DNA of 64,000 nt from Methylobacterium aquaticum. GTDB taxonomy: Bacteria > Pseudomonadota > Alphaproteobacteria > Rhizobiales > Beijerinckiaceae. The notes beneath the pieces are model-generated. The model made no database searches, was not told the DNA's origin, and saw only the letters and a program-made list of their open reading frames with translations. The DNA is taken from positions 1,101,001 to 1,165,000 of the forward strand of contig NZ_CP043627.1 of the NCBI RefSeq assembly GCF_016804325.1. Direction: 5' to 3'. The stretch's first letter is position 1. The number at the start of each line of letters is the position of its first letter. Positions 59,940 to 64,000 of the stretch are shown here, one piece after another. Made by a program: the position numbers and the translations under genes.

Positions 59940-61621
59940 TGGTCGTCTCCGGTCGTCAGGGCGTAGTCGCGGGCGGCCGCCTCTCTGGTCACGTAGCCGA
60001 GGCGCAGGTCGCGCTTCAGGGCGTCGCGGTTCCGCTCGGCCGGGTGGCCGAAGCCGCCGCCGCCGGGGGTCTCGAGCCGCACCCGCTCGCCGGCCCTGAT
60101 GCGGACATCCGTGACCTTCGAGACCATCGGCGGGCTCGCCCAGCCGTCTGGCGTCTGCCAGCCGAAGCGGTTGAGCGCCGCGGAATGCCCGCCCTTGACG
60201 CCGAACGGCGCCACCTTGCCGCGCTCGCCGAGGAGGAACACGTCGGCATCGGTCAGGGTCTCGATCTCGTAGACCGCGCCCAAGCCGCCGCGATGGGCGC
60301 CGGCCCCGGCGCTGTCCGGCCGCAGACCCCATCGGGTGAATACCACCGGATAGGCCGCCTCCAGGATCTCGACCGGGGGGATCGTCGCGGTCGAGATCGG
60401 GTTGTTGGCGTGGCTGAGACCGTCGCTCTCGGGATTGCCGCCGAGGCCCCCGCCGAAGAACGAGAACATCACCCAGCGCGAGCCGTCGGCCCGGTGGCCG
60501 GCGAGCGAGAGCGCGTTGATGGTGCCGAAGGGCGCGGCGGTCGCGCGCTCCGGATCGGCCTCGGCGAGCGCACCCAGCACCACGCCGATCAGCCGCAGGA
60601 TCGTCTCGGTGTAGCCCGCCATCGGCTTCGGTGCGCCGGCACCCAGCAGGGTCGTCTCCGGCACCGTGAAGGTGATCGGCCGCAGGCAGCCGGCATTGGC
60701 CGGGACCTCGGTGAAGACGTGCTTGAGGGCGACGTAGCAGGCCGCCACCGTGGTGGCGTGCGAGATGTTGATCGGCCCCTGCGCCGGGGCCGAGGAGCGC
60801 GAGAAGTCGAGCGTCATCGCGTCGCCCGCGATGGTCAGGTCGAGGGCGATGGTCAGGGGCTCGTCGGTGATGCCGTCGTTGTCGAGCACGTCCGAGAAGC
60901 CGTAGCGGCCGTCCGGCAGCGCCCGGATCGCGGCGCGCATCAGGGCCTCGGCCCGGTCGGAGAAGGCCGCGAAGGCGGCATCGACCGTGGCGTCGCCGTA
61001 CTCGTCGAGGAGCGCGGTGAAGCGGCGCTCGCCGAGATCGAGGGCGTTGAGCTGGCCGTTGAGGTCGCCCCAGTTCGAGGTCGGGACGCGGGTATTGGCG
61101 GCCAGGATGTCGACGATGTCCTGGTTCAGGCGCCCGGCCGAGAACAGCTTCACCGGCGGGAAGCGCACGCCCTCCTGGAAGCTCTCGGTCGCCTTCGGGT
61201 TGTAGCCGCCCGGCACGTTGCCGCCGATGTCGAGCCAGTGGCCGACCGAGGCGAGCCAGCAGAACAATGTGCCGTCCCGGAAGACCGGGCGGACGAGGCG
61301 GAAGTCGTTGAGGTGGGTGCCGCCGCTATAGGGATCGTTGAACAGGAAGGTGTCGCCGGGCTGCAAGCCCCCCTCGCGCTCGACCTTGGCGATGACCGCC
61401 TTCACCGCGAAGGCCATGGCGCCGACGAAGATCGGCAGGCCCTTGGTGCCCTGGACCAGGGTGTCGCCGGTGGTGGCGTGGTAGAGGCCGTGGCAGGCGT
61501 CGCGGGCCTCGGCGATGATCGGGTTGAAGGCCGAGCGGTAGAGCGTCGCGTCCATCTCGTCGGCGATCTGCTCGAGGCGGCCCTTCAGCACCGCCAGGGT
61601 GACGGGATCGATCGAGGTCAT
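59936..61621 (-). CDS. hyuB: Hydantoinase/oxoprolinase-family subunit B
   Basis: 561 residues. Typical HyuB landmarks: LKGRLEQIADEMDATLYRSA, PGDTFLFNDPYSGGTHLNDF, CWLASVGHWLDIGGNVPGGY and RWGLRPDSAGAGAHRGGLGA, ending RLGYVTREAAARDYALTTGD. Subunit B holds the metal-dependent site that acts on the activated ring. Its start overlaps the upstream lyase stop in ATGA. Confidence 0.92.
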   Translation of the reverse strand: MTSIDPVTLAVLKGRLEQIADEMDATLYRSAFNPIIAEARDACHGLYHATTGDTLVQGTKGLPIFVGAMAFAVKAVIAKVEREGGLQPGDTFLFNDPYSGGTHLNDFRLVRPVFRDGTLFCWLASVGHWLDIGGNVPGGYNPKATESFQEGVRFPPVKLFSAGRLNQDIVDILAANTRVPTSNWGDLNGQLNALDLGERRFTALLDEYGDATVDAAFAAFSDRAEALMRAAIRALPDGRYGFSDVLDNDGITDEPLTIALDLTIAGDAMTLDFSRSSAPAQGPINISHATTVAACYVALKHVFTEVPANAGCLRPITFTVPETTLLGAGAPKPMAGYTETILRLIGVVLGALAEADPERATAAPFGTINALSLAGHRADGSRWVMFSFFGGGLGGNPESDGLSHANNPISTATIPPVEILEAAYPVVFTRWGLRPDSAGAGAHRGGLGAVYEIETLTDADVFLLGERGKVAPFGVKGGHSAALNRFGWQTPDGWASPPMVSKVTDVRIRAGERVRLETPGGGGFGHPAERNRDALKRDLRLGYVTREAAARDYALTTGDDQ

Positions 61622-62484
61622 TGTCCCGCTCCCTCGTAAGCGCGGCCGCGGGCCAGCATCTCGGGCGTGCCGATCAAGGCGTTCAGCTCGCCGAAATCGA
61701 ACATCCGGTCGGCGAACGGCGTGTTGGTGCCGGCCTTGGCGAGCGAGCCGTAATAGGCCTGGGCGGTGCGGGCGAGCGCCCGGACGATGCCGCCGGGGAA
61801 GATCACCAGGCGAAAGCCCAAAGCCCCGAGATCGGCGGCCGAGGCCAGCGGCGTGTCGCCGCCCTCGACCATGTTGGCCAGAAGCGGCCGGCTGTGCCCG
61901 AGCGCCTTCGTGACCTCCGCCAACTGGTTGGCCGAGCGCGGCGCCTCGACGAACAGAACGTCGGCTCCGGCCTCGGCATAGGCCCGGGCCCGCTCGATGG
62001 CGCGCTCGAAGCCCTCGACCGCCACCGCATCGGTGCGGGCGACGATCAGGGTCTCGGCGCTCACGCGGGCGTCGAGCGCCGCCTTGATCTTGCCGACCAT
62101 GTCGCCCTGGCCGATCAGCGTCTTGTCCTGGAGGTGGCCGCAGCGCTTGGGGTAGCTCTGGTCCTCGAGCTGGATCGCGCTGGCGCCGGCGCGCTCGAAC
62201 AGCCGCACGGTGCGCTCGACGTTGAGCGCGTTGCCGTAGCCGTTGTCGGCATCGACCACGAGGGGCGTCGCCACCCGGTCGCGCACCAGGGTGATGGTCT
62301 CGGCGACCTCGGTCATCGAGACGAGGCCGATATCGGGCCGGCCCAGCCGCGTATAGGCGATGGCCGCGCCCGAGAGGTACAGGGCCTCGAAGCCCGCATC
62401 CGTGGCGAGCGAGGCCGTGAGGGCGTCGTAGACGCCCGGAGCGACGAGGACGCGGTCCTCGGCGAGGCGGGACTTCAGGGACAT
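61618..62484 (-). CDS. Isocitrate lyase/PEP mutase superfamily lyase
   Basis: 288 residues. The (beta/alpha)8 fold is marked by VAPGVYDALTASLATDAGFE, TPLVVDADNGYGNALNVERT (Mg-binding Asp) and AIQLEDQSYPKRCGHLQDKT. KRCGH is the loop signature of C-C bond lyases (methylisocitrate lyase type) rather than phosphonomutases. Substrate should be a 2-hydroxy (methyl-)succinate type acid split to pyruvate or glyoxylate plus an acid. First of the five genes coupled by ATGA overlaps. Confidence 0.88.
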   Translation of the reverse strand: MSLKSRLAEDRVLVAPGVYDALTASLATDAGFEALYLSGAAIAYTRLGRPDIGLVSMTEVAETITLVRDRVATPLVVDADNGYGNALNVERTVRLFERAGASAIQLEDQSYPKRCGHLQDKTLIGQGDMVGKIKAALDARVSAETLIVARTDAVAVEGFERAIERARAYAEAGADVLFVEAPRSANQLAEVTKALGHSRPLLANMVEGGDTPLASAADLGALGFRLVIFPGGIVRALARTAQAYYGSLAKAGTNTPFADRMFDFGELNALIGTPEMLARGRAYEGAGQ

Positions 62485-62566
62485 GAGGTTAAGTCTTCCC
62501 GGTACTGTCTTGTTGCCAGCAGGCTCTCTCTTGTTGTCGAGGCGCCCGATCGATGAATGATCTCCG

Positions 62567-62703
62567 CGTCATCCCGGGGCCGCGTAGCGGAGCCCGGGAT
62601 CCAGAACCGCGGATCTTGCAGAATGAAGCGGAGACGATCCGCTCTCCTCGCGACTACCTGTGGTTCTGGATTCCGGGCTCCGCTGCGCGGCCCCGGAATG
62701 ACG
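62567..62703. repeat. Palindromic intergenic repeat, family A copy 3
   Basis: About 137 bp; left CGTCATCCCGGGGCCGCG and right GCGGCCCCGGAATGACG; inner GAGCCCGGGATCC / GGATTCCGGGCTC. More diverged than copies 1 and 2. It fills the gap between the PrpD-family gene and the lyase gene. Confidence 0.8.
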
Positions 62704-62751
62704 TGGTGGGTGTGATGTCGGTGGTTACTGTCGGGAAGTGAGGCGGGAGGC

Positions 62752-64000
62752 TCACGCCACCAACGCCAGCAGCTTCCCGACCCCCTCCGCCGTCTCGATC
62801 CCGGCGACCGCGCGGATGACGTCCTCGCATCGCTCCGCCCCCCAGACCGGCCCGGCGAGCGCCCGGAACTTCTCCCGGACATCGTCGGCCGAATACGGAT
62901 CCTCGGTGTCGCCGCGGTTGGTGAGCGCCTTGGCCGAGAGCTTGCGGCCGTCGGCCAGCGTCAGCGTGACCTTGGCCGGACGCAAGGACGGCAGCTGCGC
63001 CGTCATGGTCGGGTCCTCCTGCACCATCACCCGGCGGGCCAGCGACAGGATGCGGCGGTCGGCGCGCGCCTCGTCCCGGAAGGCGTCGGTATCGGCCTCG
63101 CCCCGCACGATGGCTGCCGCGAGGGCGAAGGGCAGGGAGAACTTCGCCGCCAGCATCGTCTCGGGCGCCGGATGGTCGAGCTGCGCCGCCCAGACATAGG
63201 TCGCGACCTCGACCGAGCGCACGGAATCCGGGTCGATCGGGCCGGCCTCGGCGCGGATCTGCGCCAGGGCGTCGAGGGCGCCGTGGGTGTAGCGGCAGGC
63301 GGCGTGACGCTTGAAGTAGTTGCGGGCGATCTCCCAGCGGGTCCCCAGATCCTCCACCATCGCGGCGGCGGAGAAGTCGTCGGCGAGGATGCCGCCATAG
63401 ACCGTCCCGATGCCGTCGCGCTCGGGGAGAAAGCCGCTCTCGGCGAGGTCCCAGGCGGTGAGCCCGAGCTGGTTGGAGAGGCCGGCATAGGTGTTGCGCA
63501 CCGTCGCCCCCTCCAGCATCGTGCGCCGGCTGGTGCTCAACCCCAGCGACGAGGCGAGGCCGATCGCCCGGCCGATCATCGCGGCATCGGCACGATGGAG
63601 CTTGGCGACGGCGAGCGCCGCCCCGACCGTGCCCCAGGTGCCGTGCGGGTGCATCGTCACGCGTAGTTTCGAGGCGATGCCGATCCGCGCGCCGATCTCG
63701 TAGCCGAGGACCAGCGCGGCGATCAGGTCGGCACCGGAGGATTGCGTCTCCTGCGCGGCGGCGAGGGCCGCGGGCACGACGTGGATGCCGGGATGGCCGC
63801 GGGCGTACTGGTTGCCCTCGTCGAGTTCCAGCGTCGTACCGGCGGCACCGTTGACCAGGGCCGCGTCGCGCGGATCGAGGGACAGGCCGCTGCCGATCGC
63901 CGGAGCGGGACCTGGGCGGCGGGCGGCGAGGCGCTTGGCGAGCGCCCGGCATTCCGGCTCGCGCATCCCGGCGGCGATGACGCCGAGCGAGTCGAGGAGG
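62752..64000 (-). CDS. MmgE/PrpD-family protein (5' end beyond window)
   Basis: At least 415 residues; the frame stays open to base 64000 and begins inside LLDSLGVIAAGM, a usual early PrpD segment, so only the first few dozen residues are missing. Landmarks: VNGAAGTTLELDEGNQYARG, HPGIHVVPAALAAAQE, TMHPHGTWGTVGAALA and RHAACRYTHGALDAL. Family members dehydrate 2-methylcitrate or decarboxylate/epimerise related acids. It is the most upstream visible gene of the catabolic island and pairs logically with the KRCGH lyase. Confidence 0.88.
   Translation of the reverse strand, partial: LLDSLGVIAAGMREPECRALAKRLAARRPGPAPAIGSGLSLDPRDAALVNGAAGTTLELDEGNQYARGHPGIHVVPAALAAAQETQSSGADLIAALVLGYEIGARIGIASKLRVTMHPHGTWGTVGAALAVAKLHRADAAMIGRAIGLASSLGLSTSRRTMLEGATVRNTYAGLSNQLGLTAWDLAESGFLPERDGIGTVYGGILADDFSAAAMVEDLGTRWEIARNYFKRHAACRYTHGALDALAQIRAEAGPIDPDSVRSVEVATYVWAAQLDHPAPETMLAAKFSLPFALAAAIVRGEADTDAFRDEARADRRILSLARRVMVQEDPTMTAQLPSLRPAKVTLTLADGRKLSAKALTNRGDTEDPYSADDVREKFRALAGPVWGAERCEDVIRAVAGIETAEGVGKLLALVA

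Noticed and set aside
61618..62484. PEP phosphonomutase
   Set aside because: The KRCGH loop marks carbon-carbon lyases of the superfamily, and no phosphonate gene is nearby.

Overview
The window is a GC-rich (about 70 percent by eye) stretch of an alphaproteobacterial chromosome, most likely Methylobacterium or a close relative in the Hyphomicrobiales. Pointers are the tail of a PQQ-dependent alcohol dehydrogenase at the left edge, the alphaproteobacterial flagellar order fliF-fliG-fliH-fliN-flbD, a SciP (DUF1153) gene beside it, a PmtA-type lipid methyltransferase, a DUF6894 protein and many Rhizobiales-style palindromic intergenic repeats. No rRNA, tRNA, CRISPR array, transposase or phage gene was seen.

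Layout. 1-24.5 kb is mixed housekeeping: PQQ dehydrogenase tail, purA, a small secreted protein, a higBA toxin-antitoxin pair with a duplicated operator, a D-amino-acid transaminase divergent from a DHDPS-family aldolase, alkB, a YddG-like exporter, murD, an EEP-fold hydrolase, a cardiolipin synthase, typA, an orphan TAXI receptor, an O-fucosyltransferase-like/TPR protein, rarD, a fluoroacetate-dehalogenase-like hydrolase, purD and xseA. 24.5-32.6 kb (minus strand) is a carbohydrate-type catabolic set: LysR regulator, SDR dehydrogenase, split transketolase, L-threonate-dehydrogenase-like enzyme and a TRAP importer (DctP plus a fused DctQM). 32.6-37 kb holds an orphan sensor kinase, a TVP38 membrane protein, PmtA and mnmA. 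37.2-47.8 kb (plus strand) is motility: fliK, flgD, sciP, fliF, fliG, fliH, fliN, flbD and a chemoreceptor; sciP, fliF and the receptor gene each have a CtrA-like box 40-60 bp upstream. 48-64 kb (minus strand) is a large catabolic island: PrpD-family protein, ICL/PEPM-family lyase, HyuB, HyuA, isochorismatase-fold protein, FAD oxidoreductase, a LeuC/LeuD pair and a complete Liv-type ABC importer with LivG and LivF fused.

Two results matter most. First, fourteen genes, including purA, purD, typA and the leuCD pair, each carry exactly one missing G or C; every one is a one-base loss, eight lie in runs of four or more G/C, and restoring the base gives a full-length protein each time. This looks like base-calling or assembly error rather than gene decay, so these genes are annotated as single CDSs across the break. 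Second, the 48-64 kb island combines an importer, a HyuAB ring-opening or amidohydrolase-type enzyme, an amidase-fold protein, an FAD enzyme, an aconitase-type hydratase and an ICL-type lyase. Five of the genes are linked by four consecutive ATGA overlaps. I could not match it to a named pathway. A plausible reading is degradation of an imported cyclic amide or imide to a hydroxy-diacid that is cleaved to central metabolites.

Four families of 110-260 bp palindromic elements (named A to D here) sit in intergenic gaps between and even inside predicted operons.
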